Shown: piece by piece, positions 32,742 through 41,858 of the stretch
Layout: every line of letters starts with the position of its first letter
Numbering within the stretch: position 1 is the first letter of the stretch
From: JAAYUD01 sp963676865
GTDB lineage: Bacteria > Bacteroidota > Bacteroidia > Bacteroidales > Bacteroidaceae
DNA: 64,000 nucleotides
NCBI GenBank assembly: GCA_963676865.2
Contig: CAXXSS010000004.1
Location: 1 to 64,000 of the forward strand
Direction: 5' to 3'
Notes under the pieces: generated by a model
Told to the model about the DNA's origin: nothing
The model's input: the letters and a program-made list of their open reading frames with translations, nothing else
The model's database searches: none
Made by a program: the position numbers and the translations under genes

Positions 32742-34256
32742 TTAGAATGTAATTCCAGCAGCTAGTTCAATAGTCGTACTATTATTATGGGCTGTACAAA
32801 TGGCCCCCTTTATGCCAAGTTCGGCGAATAATCCCATTTGCGATTCCCTGATGTTGTAATCCCCTCTGATTTTAGTTCGCCATAGCGTATAATTTGCTTT
32901 GTAGTATTTGAAAGAGTAGTCCATCATATTTATAAACGACCCATCCATATCTATATATGGCATTGTCATTTTGGCGCTAGTGTTTGCATAATAACTTCCC
33001 GAAACGTTCCAATTGAGCCATATATTGTTACCAAAGCGGTGCAATAACTGTAGTTCAATGTCTCCATAGATTTTCGACAACGATAATGAGCGTACCGGAT
33101 ACAGATAAGTTGCCTTATAGTCTATAAATCCTATTTTGGGAGAGATGTGCCAGTTGGTATTTTTAGAAGAACCGATAGTTCCTCGAACGTAGTAATTAGT
33201 TATATGACTGTCGTACATGTTTAGATTGAGTATTATGGGATAAATGGACGAAGAGGAATTTCCTACAATATGTTCTTCCCCATTGCGTTTTTCATACTTT
33301 AGTCCGATATTCACATTCCAATCGTTTCCATAGTGGTGCAACCAGCCCGTTTCAGCGGCAATATTAGTTATGCGAAGAGTGGTAAGTGGTAGAGAATTGA
33401 GTGACGCAGCTTTACGTTCATAGCTCTTGTTGCTTACTGTTCCCGTGAGAAAGAATCCTTTTTGTTTGACAGGAATCCAACTGATGTTTGCTCCAATACT
33501 TGTTCCTGCATAGTACAATGCCGAAGCATTCCCAACGAAACGTTTATAATAGGTTCCCAATCCAGTCATCTGGTATTCTGTTATTTCGCCGGTCTCGCTG
33601 TAAAATGTCACCGAATTAGTTTGTTTGTATATCTCTCCCTCCAGCCCCAATGCTATCGTATGAGCTTTTATATCGGTAGCTATGCCAGTCCTTATTGTCA
33701 AATCGGAAACAATATTCCTTGGTCTCGGATCGATATTGCGATATTCGTGTTCGGCTCTGAACTTTATTTCACCGCCTATTGAGAAACGGCCGACGAGTGT
33801 GGCATATCCTCCAGAAAACTGATATCTTTCTGTCTTTAAGTTCCCGCCTACCGAATCGGCCATGATATAAGGATAGAGTAGGTCGTAGTCGGCTGTAGAA
33901 TTCCATTTTACATGTTGTATTCTACCTTCCCTGTAAGATGCATTTCCCCATACGGTTGTTTTCTTAGAAAGAAGAAGATACGAGTCTACAGATAGTTCAG
34001 TGAGGAAAAAACCGTCTCCTTTTTGTAAAATAAGAGCTTCTTTCTGTTTGTTGTAGTTAATGTCCAGTTTGATTTGTGACAAAGACTGATTGAAAGCGTT
34101 TCGGTATAATGCCGTGTTATTTAATCGGATGATGTAAAGCGGATCCCATCCTTTAGTATAATGTTCTGCTACGGCAGTAGAGTCAGCATTTGCCGCTATA
34201 GCATGTGGGGCAATCATGCATCCGATGAATATGATATGATAAAATATTTTCTTCAT
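32742..34256 (-). CDS. DUF6850-type outer-membrane beta-barrel protein
   Basis: I start at 34256 (MKKIFYHIIFIGCMIAPHAI), which gives a signal peptide ending near AIAA; the longer frame adds 19 polar residues. About 504 residues of alternating beta-strand pattern with many aromatic residues and a C-terminal strand ending IELAAGITF, typical of an outer-membrane barrel. I recognise it as the DUF6850 family that accompanies DUF4876. Role unknown; possibly a second channel or a receptor partner. Two bases after the small lipoprotein gene. Confidence 0.75.
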   Translation of the reverse strand: MKKIFYHIIFIGCMIAPHAIAANADSTAVAEHYTKGWDPLYIIRLNNTALYRNAFNQSLSQIKLDINYNKQKEALILQKGDGFFLTELSVDSYLLLSKKTTVWGNASYREGRIQHVKWNSTADYDLLYPYIMADSVGGNLKTERYQFSGGYATLVGRFSIGGEIKFRAEHEYRNIDPRPRNIVSDLTIRTGIATDIKAHTIALGLEGEIYKQTNSVTFYSETGEITEYQMTGLGTYYKRFVGNASALYYAGTSIGANISWIPVKQKGFFLTGTVSNKSYERKAASLNSLPLTTLRITNIAAETGWLHHYGNDWNVNIGLKYEKRNGEEHIVGNSSSSIYPIILNLNMYDSHITNYYVRGTIGSSKNTNWHISPKIGFIDYKATYLYPVRSLSLSKIYGDIELQLLHRFGNNIWLNWNVSGSYYANTSAKMTMPYIDMDGSFINMMDYSFKYYKANYTLWRTKIRGDYNIRESQMGLFAELGIKGAICTAHNNSTTIELAAGITF

Positions 34257-34258
34257 AT

Positions 34259-34633
34259 TTATATGAGTACTATTTTCAGTTTCGTTTGAGACTTGGTGTC
34301 TTTTAGCTCGCAATAGTCTGTGTATGCAATAAAAGCGTGAGTATGTTGGATGCTTTTATTATCCAGATAGACTACATATCCGGTGATCGTTATTTGATAA
34401 GCTCCACGCAATAGGTTCATTGATGAAGAGAGATTGTCGAACTGAGAGTTTGTTGTGGTTTGCCTTGTGTTGATATTTACGGCTTTCACGGTACCTTGAA
34501 TCTTTTGTACTGTAATGCTATCGGCTGCTTCCAGAGCAATAGTAGCCGATGTGAATATTTCTTCGTCGTCATTGTTACATGCCGCCAGGCCTAGCAGCAA
34601 TAGGACGAATATTGTTCGTGTTATTTTCTTCAT
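34259..34633 (-). CDS. Small lipoprotein related to the DUF4876 N-domain
   Basis: 124 residues with lipobox GLAAC (C19). The single beta domain (TVKAVNINTRQTTTNSQF, then LLRGAYQITITGYVVYLDN) parallels the N-terminal domain of the DUF4876 protein two genes downstream (LTNVQTGKKYTANTF, VPEGNYNISVTGNIEYQLN). Probably a free-standing copy of that domain, facing the periplasm or the surface. Overlaps the receptor stop by 4 bases (ATGA), so it is translationally coupled to the receptor. Confidence 0.7.
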   Translation of the reverse strand: MKKITRTIFVLLLLGLAACNNDDEEIFTSATIALEAADSITVQKIQGTVKAVNINTRQTTTNSQFDNLSSSMNLLRGAYQITITGYVVYLDNKSIQHTHAFIAYTDYCELKDTKSQTKLKIVLI

Positions 34634-37365
34634 AATTTGATATTCATTTCTACACCGAAATAGGGCGTCACGTGGCGGCGCACGGTTAGTCCGTTTCTGG
34701 TATAACTAGGGTTGTAGTCTAATATTTTGTTTACGAAAAGAGCGATAGTCAGCTTATCTTCTAATAACTTCTTTGTTGCTTTTAAATTCAGATTTGCATA
34801 GAAGGGTATGGTTTGGCGTGCGAATAGCGAATTGCTGTAGCTTCTGACGAGCCATTGCAGATAAGTATCGTTTTTGTCTGCCTCCGTGAAGTCCTTAATC
34901 GCACCTTCTCTATTAATATATTGTAAAGGCATCTCTTCTTTTCTCATGTTCTGTGAAGCGGCAAGCCACATACATTGTGCCGAAAGCGAGAAGCCCAACT
35001 TTAGTTTCGGTATGTCGGTATCGAAAGTAAAGTTTGTATTTGTCATTTCTCTAATGTATCCGTCGTCGTCTTTATATATTCCGGCATATTGCAACCGTTC
35101 TCCATCAAGTACCACACTCGGTCTTTCTGTTACAGGCTGTGAGTTATGATATTCTGTTTTGAACCATGCACCGGTAATAGTCAGTCTCGTTCTGATAGCT
35201 TCAATTCGTTTGGATGAAAAGGTATATTCGATGCCTTGTTTGAATGTGCGGCTTCCGTTTGTAGTCATTGTGTACCCGTAAAGTTCTTTTTGAGTCGTAT
35301 AAGTTAAATCATCCAGAGCAGGAGGGGCAGTGAGTGTGGAGGCGTCAATGCTCGAAGTATCGTACTTTTTGTATGTGTAAGACTTATAGATGCTTGAAGC
35401 TCTAAATCCGGAAGTCATGTTCTCTTGAAAATAGGTCACCGATAGTCTATTACCTCCGATATTCAAGTCGCCCCTGATTTCCCATTTCTTATTTCTTGCC
35501 GGATGCAGATTATAATTAGTGGGGTTTATAACATAAGTCATCAAATAAATACGGCGGTATTTGCTGTTTGAATGATAATAATTAAGTTCTGCCAAATCCA
35601 GATAGTAAGGGTCCGGATATATTTGTGAGATGGTAGGAGCCTTGGTATGTTCTCCTATGCCTCCTGCCAATTCGAAGAATACTGTTTGCGAACCGATGCT
35701 GAATTTAGGAAAAGTCCATCCGATATTAATTCTTGGATCCCAGTATATTTTGCCGTGCATATCGTAATCTTTCGATAGATGTAGCATTGAAGTTCCTCGA
35801 ATACCCGCTTGTATTTCCATGGAACTCTTTCCTATATTGAAATGCAGATTCTCTTCACCAAAGATGGCTACCGTATGTGTGGCCGGTATGATAGAGAATT
35901 TTCTGAGGCGCGTCGATACATTTGGGTAGAGAGGGTGGGTTGGATCGAACTGTTCACCGTCTCCGTAATTTTTGTCCATTTGCCAGTCGCCACCTAACTT
36001 TAACGAATTGGAGATACTTTTGGACGGTATTGAAAATATCGTATTTAGTTTGGTATAAATACTGAAAGGCTTACCGTCTACCGAATGTGTGGCGGTGTAG
36101 GTGTATGGAAGTAATACGGCATCACTTTCGCCTTCGCTCATTGTTGTTGCGGCAGGTGTATCTCTCGATAGTTGTACCAGTCGTGTGCGGCTCATATTGT
36201 TTTGTTCCGTAGATAGGGCAGAAGTCAACGAAAGCATTTTAAACAATGTATTCTTTTTCATCTTCACATTGAGTATGATACCCGATGCAAACCTGTTATA
36301 ACTGGATTTATATCTGTCTACTGCTCCATAGTTTAAGTTCGGGTCGGTCTTCTCTTTGTCGAATGAACCATTATAATCAATATTTAAGGACAAGTCCGCA
36401 TTAAAATTCTTTTTTATCCATGTCTTGCCTAGTCGCGATGAAAGCCCTATTCGGTTGTAGTTCTCCAAGTTGTTGCGAGGGTCGGCTTTCGAATCCAAAT
36501 AGTCCAGGCTGAGATTTAATGTGAGACGATGTTTGTTCCATTCGTAATCTTTACCAATATAATACAATTTGCTATCCATATCAGCTTTGAATCGAGCGTT
36601 CAGGTTGTGTCCGCCCTTGCGGCGTTCTATTTTAATCAATCCACTTGTCAGTTCTCCATACTCTACCGAAGGGATTCCACGTACTATTTCTACCTCTTTG
36701 ATGTCGTCTGTCGAGATGGTTCGCATGTCTACTCCCTGATTTGTATAATCTCGCGATGTAGCTGCTGGATCCCATGCTCCGCTCAATGATTGCATATTGG
36801 CATTAGTGCTGATTGGCGCACCGTCTATAACAAAAGAGGTTCCCAAAGAAGATGTGGCATAATCGCTGCTTGAAATAGGTACTTCTCTCAGCCGAATAAG
36901 ATTTGGACTGTTCAACACCGGATCGGAAGCACTACCTCCCGGTAGAAGTTCAAGTAAATCCGAAAAGCTTGAAGGCTGTAGATGTTCCATGGCATGGCGC
37001 TTTATTTTTGACGAGCTGGTGATGCCATGCGATTCTGTGGCTGTCACAACGACCTCGTTCAACGCTATTGTTTCGGATTGCAGGTAATAGACTCCCGTGC
37101 CAGTCTGGGCTTTAGTCTTCAATGTTTTGTATCCTATGTACGAAATAGAGATAACGACATCTTTTTGTTTCTTGACAGGCAATCTGAAGCGACCTTCGAC
37201 ATCTGTGATCGTGGCTGCCTTTTCATTGCTTACCAAGCGAACCGATGCTCCAATTACAGCTTCCTTTGTTTCTTTGTCGAGAATAATGCCGTTAACAACG
37301 TTTTGGGCAAAAGACGTGATCGGAAAAGAAAATAGTACTAATAGGATAATGCTTATTTGTTTCAT
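34630..37365 (-). CDS. TonB-dependent outer-membrane receptor
   Basis: 911 residues. Signal peptide (1-20, ending SFAQ), a CarboxypepD_reg-like domain (about 22-100, VVNGIILDKETKEAVIGAS), a plug domain (about 105-240, with VVVTATESHG and EVEIVRGIPSVEYGELTSG), and a 22-strand barrel. It imports a ligand across the outer membrane using TonB energy. It is not SusC-like in length or plug motif, and no SusD gene is beside it; instead it heads an operon with two lipoproteins, another barrel and an M16 protease. The ligand is unknown. Confidence 0.92.
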   Translation of the reverse strand: MKQISIILLVLFSFPITSFAQNVVNGIILDKETKEAVIGASVRLVSNEKAATITDVEGRFRLPVKKQKDVVISISYIGYKTLKTKAQTGTGVYYLQSETIALNEVVVTATESHGITSSSKIKRHAMEHLQPSSFSDLLELLPGGSASDPVLNSPNLIRLREVPISSSDYATSSLGTSFVIDGAPISTNANMQSLSGAWDPAATSRDYTNQGVDMRTISTDDIKEVEIVRGIPSVEYGELTSGLIKIERRKGGHNLNARFKADMDSKLYYIGKDYEWNKHRLTLNLSLDYLDSKADPRNNLENYNRIGLSSRLGKTWIKKNFNADLSLNIDYNGSFDKEKTDPNLNYGAVDRYKSSYNRFASGIILNVKMKKNTLFKMLSLTSALSTEQNNMSRTRLVQLSRDTPAATTMSEGESDAVLLPYTYTATHSVDGKPFSIYTKLNTIFSIPSKSISNSLKLGGDWQMDKNYGDGEQFDPTHPLYPNVSTRLRKFSIIPATHTVAIFGEENLHFNIGKSSMEIQAGIRGTSMLHLSKDYDMHGKIYWDPRINIGWTFPKFSIGSQTVFFELAGGIGEHTKAPTISQIYPDPYYLDLAELNYYHSNSKYRRIYLMTYVINPTNYNLHPARNKKWEIRGDLNIGGNRLSVTYFQENMTSGFRASSIYKSYTYKKYDTSSIDASTLTAPPALDDLTYTTQKELYGYTMTTNGSRTFKQGIEYTFSSKRIEAIRTRLTITGAWFKTEYHNSQPVTERPSVVLDGERLQYAGIYKDDDGYIREMTNTNFTFDTDIPKLKLGFSLSAQCMWLAASQNMRKEEMPLQYINREGAIKDFTEADKNDTYLQWLVRSYSNSLFARQTIPFYANLNLKATKKLLEDKLTIALFVNKILDYNPSYTRNGLTVRRHVTPYFGVEMNIKL

Positions 37366-37514
37366 GTATTCTTTTTTTCAACGGCAAAATTACGCTGAAT
37401 AGAAGAGCGCGGCAATACCCATCAATAATGATTCTGTAGGCTGCTGCATCCTTATTATTGAGTATGTATAAGCATATTTAAATCGTAAAAGATGTTGTCC
37501 GTAACAAAAAGATG

Positions 37515-37562
37515 AAAGGAAAATTATAAAGAAGCACTAGGCTTATTTAATAATTTTCCTTT
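37515..37562 (-). terminator. Inverted repeat after the DUF2023 gene
   Basis: A perfect 13-bp stem (AAAGGAAAATTAT with ATAATTTTCCTTT) around a 22-base loop, 90 bases downstream of the DUF2023 stop and upstream of the receptor operon. Possible terminator; no strong T run. Confidence 0.45.
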
Positions 37563-37652
37563 ATCCAACAGAAGAAGCTGCTTAATAGTCGAAGTAGCAG
37601 TGGTACAGGCTATAATAACAACGAATCAAAAAATAAACAACCATTAATCAAA

Positions 37653-38036
37653 TCAATACTGTATGTGGAAGCAGCTTTTCTGTTTACGTTGGCAATATCT
37701 TTTGCACTGCTCGCAAATGTCGTAACCAAGCAGAGTTCCAAGAATGAAATCTTCTTCGGGGGTTAAGACAGCCAACGATTTCTTTAATATGAAGTTTATT
37801 GCATCCATGCATTCCTTTTTACCAAAAAATAGATTGATACGTCTTTCATCTACATGTTGTATCACATAGCTGATGTGGCGTGATTCCAATCGTGCTACAG
37901 CTTGCTTCTCGTACTTTTTGTTCATGGTGCAGAGAATCATACTACGAACTCCCTTTGTATATTCGTATATATGGTTCATCAATACTCTCATCTCGCCCGA
38001 TACGGCAGGATTTTGCATGGATTCAATACTCAACAT
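37653..38036 (-). CDS. DUF2023 family protein
   Basis: 127 residues. The body has the family pattern: VLMNHIYEYTKGVRSMILCT, ISYVIQHVDERRINLFFGK, and EDFILGTLLGYDICEQCKRY. The last third has five cysteines (CEQCKRYC and the final C), suggesting a metal or Fe-S site. DUF2023 genes regularly sit next to flavodoxin in Bacteroidetes, as here (9 bases after it), implying a role in the same electron-transfer or iron-limitation response. Confidence 0.85.
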   Translation of the reverse strand: MLSIESMQNPAVSGEMRVLMNHIYEYTKGVRSMILCTMNKKYEKQAVARLESRHISYVIQHVDERRINLFFGKKECMDAINFILKKSLAVLTPEEDFILGTLLGYDICEQCKRYCQRKQKSCFHIQY

Positions 38037-38045
38037 AATTTTATC

Positions 38046-38549
38046 TTAAAGGTGAAGTTTCAGTTCACTTATCCATTTGTCTATGCGCTCGTCTGTCTTC
38101 TCTGGTTCGTTCGCTTCATCCAACGCCAGACCTACAAACTTTCCATCAACTACCGCTTCACTATCGCTATAGTCATATTCTTCGGTTGGCATAAAACCAA
38201 CAAATGCGGCTCCCGAATCTTTCAGGGCATTATAAATGTTTCCGAGTGCACCGCAGAATGTATCTCCGAAACTCTGACTATCTCCACAGCCGAACAAAGC
38301 GATGACTTTTCCGCCGAGGTTGGCTGTCTTTAGTGTATCTATACCGCTATACCAATCGTCTTGCAGATCACCTGATCCCCATGTCGAAGAGCCGAGAAGC
38401 AATACATCTGCTTTTTCTGCATCTTCTTTAGTTAGATTGGAAACGTCTTTTATACAGTCTTTGGTAAGACCTAACTTGTCGGCAATACGGTCGGCAATCT
38501 CTTGAGTCATGCCTGTGGACGAACCATAGTAAATTCTTATATTTTTCAT
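38046..38549 (-). CDS. fldA: Flavodoxin
   Basis: 167 residues. The FMN phosphate loop is GSSTGMTQEIADRI (about 9-22), the isoalloxazine loops lie at SSTWGSGDLQDDWYSG (about 54-69) and ALFGCGDSQSFGDTFCG (about 84-100). A long-chain flavodoxin replacing ferredoxin as electron carrier, typically made when iron is short. Cotranscribed with the DUF2023 gene. Confidence 0.95.
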   Translation of the reverse strand: MKNIRIYYGSSTGMTQEIADRIADKLGLTKDCIKDVSNLTKEDAEKADVLLLGSSTWGSGDLQDDWYSGIDTLKTANLGGKVIALFGCGDSQSFGDTFCGALGNIYNALKDSGAAFVGFMPTEEYDYSDSEAVVDGKFVGLALDEANEPEKTDERIDKWISELKLHL

Positions 38550-38659
38550 CTTCGTCTGAATCTTTTATTGTTTTAAATTTCTGTTGGCAAAGGTAACACT
38601 AGTCTTTTCTTCTTGCAATACCTAGAATAGAGCATAATTAAGATAGTGTGCCATCCTCA

Positions 38660-39490
38660 TTATAGAGTATTGGTGCAGATTCTATATTCTAGTAAAGAAC
38701 TGAATTTGTAACAGAACTTAGGGAAAATTCCCATCATGATTCCTAGAAAGCCCCATCTGGAGCGGAAAAAACTCATATATGATGCTTGCTTTACAAGCTT
38801 TAGACGCGGTTCCCATTCTTCTACAATATGCCCATCATCGATTCCGAAACGGATTTGTGCTTCCGATTTCCGTAATGAATCTGGTTTAATGTGATGTTTA
38901 GTCATCATTGTTCCACAAACATCAAAACAAAGTAATCCACCTTCAAACCGTTCGGCTATACGATTGAGGAACTGCTTTACTTGCTTTTCGTAAAAATACA
39001 TTAGTACTCCTTCTGCAACAATGATGAAACTTCCCTCTGGATGTTTGTTCTTTAACTCATCCATCCAATTCACATCCAATAAAGAAGCTGCGATATAAAC
39101 ATCTCTTTCCGGTTCAGGGATAAGCTTTCGACGTAGTGAGATGACTTCCGGCAGATCCATTTCGTAAAACAAAGCATTGCTTTTCTCTTTTATTCTTTGA
39201 AAACGGGTATCTAGTCCGCAACCTATATTGACTACTATAGGATGGGTATGCGAAGAGATGAATTTCTGTATGATACGATCGTAAAACCATCCTCTCACGG
39301 CACAACCTATATAGCTAAATTTGGCCGCGTCCAATTTAGAATAATCATAATCTATTTCGTCGGCAAGTTTTTCTGCCAATTCATCTTTTAGAATAATACT
39401 TTTTTTTCTTTTGCTCTCTTTAGCTCTCATGTATAGCGGGATCAATAACGTCTCCGCAACTACATTGTCAAATTCATACTTTTGCCCCAT
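38660..39490 (-). CDS. LCM-family SAM-dependent methyltransferase
   Basis: 276 residues. Motif I for SAM binding is VVNIGCGLDTRFQRI (about 86-100, G90, G92, D94); acidic post-I loop YEMDLPEVISLRR; motif near FIIVAEGVLMYFYE as in leucine carboxyl methyltransferase (PPM1/LCMT, TcmP-like) enzymes. Substrate unknown: such enzymes O-methylate small carboxylates or polyketides. Its ATG overlaps the gpmA stop (TAATG), so it is translated with gpmA although a metabolic link is not obvious. Confidence 0.8.
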   Translation of the reverse strand: MGQKYEFDNVVAETLLIPLYMRAKESKRKKSIILKDELAEKLADEIDYDYSKLDAAKFSYIGCAVRGWFYDRIIQKFISSHTHPIVVNIGCGLDTRFQRIKEKSNALFYEMDLPEVISLRRKLIPEPERDVYIAASLLDVNWMDELKNKHPEGSFIIVAEGVLMYFYEKQVKQFLNRIAERFEGGLLCFDVCGTMMTKHHIKPDSLRKSEAQIRFGIDDGHIVEEWEPRLKLVKQASYMSFFRSRWGFLGIMMGIFPKFCYKFSSLLEYRICTNTL

Positions 39491-40179
39491 TACTCCAGAT
39501 AGTATTTGTTTATAGTTCTAAATTCATTGTCAAACTCATGCACTAACGGTTTTCCGGTAGGGATTTCTACGTTAATGATTTCTTCGTCGGGAATATGCTC
39601 AAAATATTTGATTAGTGAACGTAATGAATTTCCGTGAGCTGCAATCATTACACGTTTTCCTGACATGATAAGTGGTTTGATGCATTCTTCAAAATACGGA
39701 ACAGTACGCGTGATTGTATCGGAGAGGCTTTCGCACATGGGGATGTCCGTTTGCGGAATATCACGATATTGTGCTTGCTTTCGTGCATTGTAAGAATTGT
39801 CTTCTTGCATTTCGGGTGGACGCACATCAAAACTTCTGCGCCAGATGTGCACTTGCTCTTCTCCATATTTGGCAGCTGTTTCGGCTTTGTTCAATCCTTG
39901 AAGCGCGCCATAATGCCGTTCGTTGAGTTTATAAGATTTGAATACCGGCAACCACTCGCGATCCATTTCTTGAAGAATGATCTGCTGTGTGTTGATCGCT
40001 CTTTTTAAGTAAGAAGTGAAACATACGTCAAAGTCAAAGCCTGCTTTCAAAAGGGCTTTTCCTGCGTTATGTGCTTCTGCAATACCGTTTGAAGATAATT
40101 CAACGTCTACCCAGCCGGTGAATAGATTCTTTTGATTCCATTCACTCTCTCCATGCCTAATTATTACTAATTTGTTCAT
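39490..40179 (-). CDS. gpmA: 2,3-bisphosphoglycerate-dependent phosphoglycerate mutase
   Basis: 229 residues. The phosphohistidine motif RHGESEWNQKNLFTGWVDVE is at residues 8-27 (H9); ERHYGALQGLNK holds the general acid glutamate; the second histidine is in IAAHGNSLR. Interconverts 3- and 2-phosphoglycerate in glycolysis. Overlaps the methyltransferase gene by one base. Confidence 0.96.
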   Translation of the reverse strand: MNKLVIIRHGESEWNQKNLFTGWVDVELSSNGIAEAHNAGKALLKAGFDFDVCFTSYLKRAINTQQIILQEMDREWLPVFKSYKLNERHYGALQGLNKAETAAKYGEEQVHIWRRSFDVRPPEMQEDNSYNARKQAQYRDIPQTDIPMCESLSDTITRTVPYFEECIKPLIMSGKRVMIAAHGNSLRSLIKYFEHIPDEEIINVEIPTGKPLVHEFDNEFRTINKYYLE

Positions 40180-40350
40180 AATTATAATGTTTTATAAATG
40201 ATAGGTTCTTCAATTTGATAATAATAGCTTATTCTTGTTTCGTTACAAAATCTATATTATTGAATCATTTTATCTGATACAAAAATAGATACTTTAAAGA
40301 GCGAAAGCAATACCCAATATTGATGATTTTCATTAATTCTTAGTACTCAC

Positions 40351-40485
40351 AAAAAACATCCGTATGTTACCGCCGTAACTAACGGATGTTGTAGAAGAAA
40401 CTAACGTTAGTTATCAGGAACAACTAACGTTAGTTACCGCAGTAACTTCCGTTAGTTATTGCTGCGACATACGTTAGTTTTTTCG
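40351..40485. repeat. Complex palindromic repeat, copy 2 (inverted relative to copy 1)
   Basis: Reverse-complemented, this stretch lines up end to end with 18718-18852, from the A run through CGTATGTCGCAGCAATAACT, GAAGTTACTGCGGTAACT and TGATAACTAACGTTAGTTTC to the closing T run; it differs mainly in two short segments. It carries AACTAACGTTAGTT palindromes twice. It lies between gpmA and the SPFH gene in a 638-base gap. Confidence 0.85.
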
Positions 40486-40667
40486 TAGGGTGATATTACC
40501 TGATTTATATTCATAATACTTATAAAATGTAAAAGTCAAGTATTTAAAATAATTATTTACAACTTTTCTTCTTTTGGACTCGGGCGTAATATAAGTGGGA
40601 ATGCTGCAATTAGCGTAGTGCTGTATTAATGATCGGTTATAGGGGAGGTTGAAAAGGGTTTTGTAAG

Positions 40668-40740
40668 TTCGGTGAGATAATTATATAGAGTGAATAGTCT
40701 CTATGGGCACTTTAGACTTTAATATAATTATCTCACCGAA
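40668..40740. repeat. 18-bp perfect inverted repeat
   Basis: TTCGGTGAGATAATTATA at 40668-40685 and its exact complement at 40723-40740, separated by 37 bases. It lies 78 bases after the SPFH stop. A shorter hairpin with related arms (TTCGG..ATTATCTC) is at 59008-59042. Could be a terminator structure or a small mobile hairpin. Confidence 0.75.
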
Positions 40741-40817
40741 AATAAAGGAATTGTTTTTTATCCTGTTATTTTTCTAATAACTAAAAACAACAGAAGTGGT
40801 ATTCAATCTTTTATCTT

Positions 40818-41768
40818 TTATTTCTTTTCTTCACTTCCGGTATTCAATACCGGTTGAACTGCTTCATCAGCGCAAAGTACGACTAATAGATTGCCAACCA
40901 TAGAGGCTTTCTTCTCCTCGCTCAGGTCTACAATATTTTCTTCTTTCAATTTATCGAGAGCCATCTTGACCATCGATACGGCTCCTTCTACTATCTTTTC
41001 GCGGGCTGCAATAATGGCTGAGGCTTGTTGGCGTCGCAACATCACTGCTGCAATTTCCGGTGCGTATGCCAAGTAGTTGAGGCGGGCTTCGATTACTTCA
41101 ATGCCAGCCATCGAAAGACGTTCATTGAGCTTTTGTACCAATTGTTCATTGATTTCAGATCCACCGGAGCGGAGGGTCAACTCTTCGCTGTTGCTATTAC
41201 TATCGTCATAGGCATATTGTCCGGCTACCTGACGTAGAGCAGCATCACTTTGTACTTTGACGAAATTTTCGAAAGCCCTCATGCGGCCTGCCACTTGTCC
41301 GGTATTGTTGGTACCATTTCCACTGGCCAATACTTGCGAGTCTATTTCGAACATGGCACGATAAGTGTCTTCCAACCGCCATACCAACACTAATCCGATG
41401 AGTACTGGATTGCCTATTTTATCATTCACTTTTATAGGGTCGATATTAAGGTTACGGGCACGGAGTGATAGTCTCTTTTTGCTCATAAAGGGGTTTACCC
41501 AGAAAAAACCTGTCGTTTTGAACGTACCTTTGTATTTGCCGAAGAAGACCATGGCTATTGCTTCATTAGGCTCCAAAGAGAAAAATCCCGTAAAATTTAT
41601 CAGAAATACAATGAATAGTAAAATCGCTATCACATCATTAAAACCAAATTTGTCTGTCGGGAATAAAGCGATACCGCATATTCCTAGTGCTAAAATGATA
41701 AATTCGACGGTGAGCATTAAGAACCCGTTTGTTTTAAATCCTCTAAAGGGATACTCTTTTTGTTCCAT
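40818..41768 (-). CDS. SPFH (band 7) domain membrane protein
   Basis: 316 residues. Two N-terminal membrane spans (about 14-36 and 43-64), then an SPFH/prohibitin domain (about 65-230, EPNEAIAMVFFGKYKGTFKT, GFFWVNPFMSKKRLSLRARN, LRQVAGQYAYDD, LSMAGIEVIEARLNYLAYAP), then a helical tail (MLRRQQASAIIAAREKIVEG). SPFH proteins form large membrane-attached oligomers that organise membrane domains or regulate proteases. No NfeD partner is present. It stands alone between gpmA and the exporter operon. Confidence 0.85.
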   Translation of the reverse strand: MEQKEYPFRGFKTNGFLMLTVEFIILALGICGIALFPTDKFGFNDVIAILLFIVFLINFTGFFSLEPNEAIAMVFFGKYKGTFKTTGFFWVNPFMSKKRLSLRARNLNIDPIKVNDKIGNPVLIGLVLVWRLEDTYRAMFEIDSQVLASGNGTNNTGQVAGRMRAFENFVKVQSDAALRQVAGQYAYDDSNSNSEELTLRSGGSEINEQLVQKLNERLSMAGIEVIEARLNYLAYAPEIAAVMLRRQQASAIIAAREKIVEGAVSMVKMALDKLKEENIVDLSEEKKASMVGNLLVVLCADEAVQPVLNTGSEEKK

Positions 41769-41858
41769 AGCAGTTGTTTTTATATTAAGAATAATTTAAA
41801 CATAATAGGCAAATGTACGCAATGAAATTTAGAAAAGCAATGTTTACACATCATTTTA

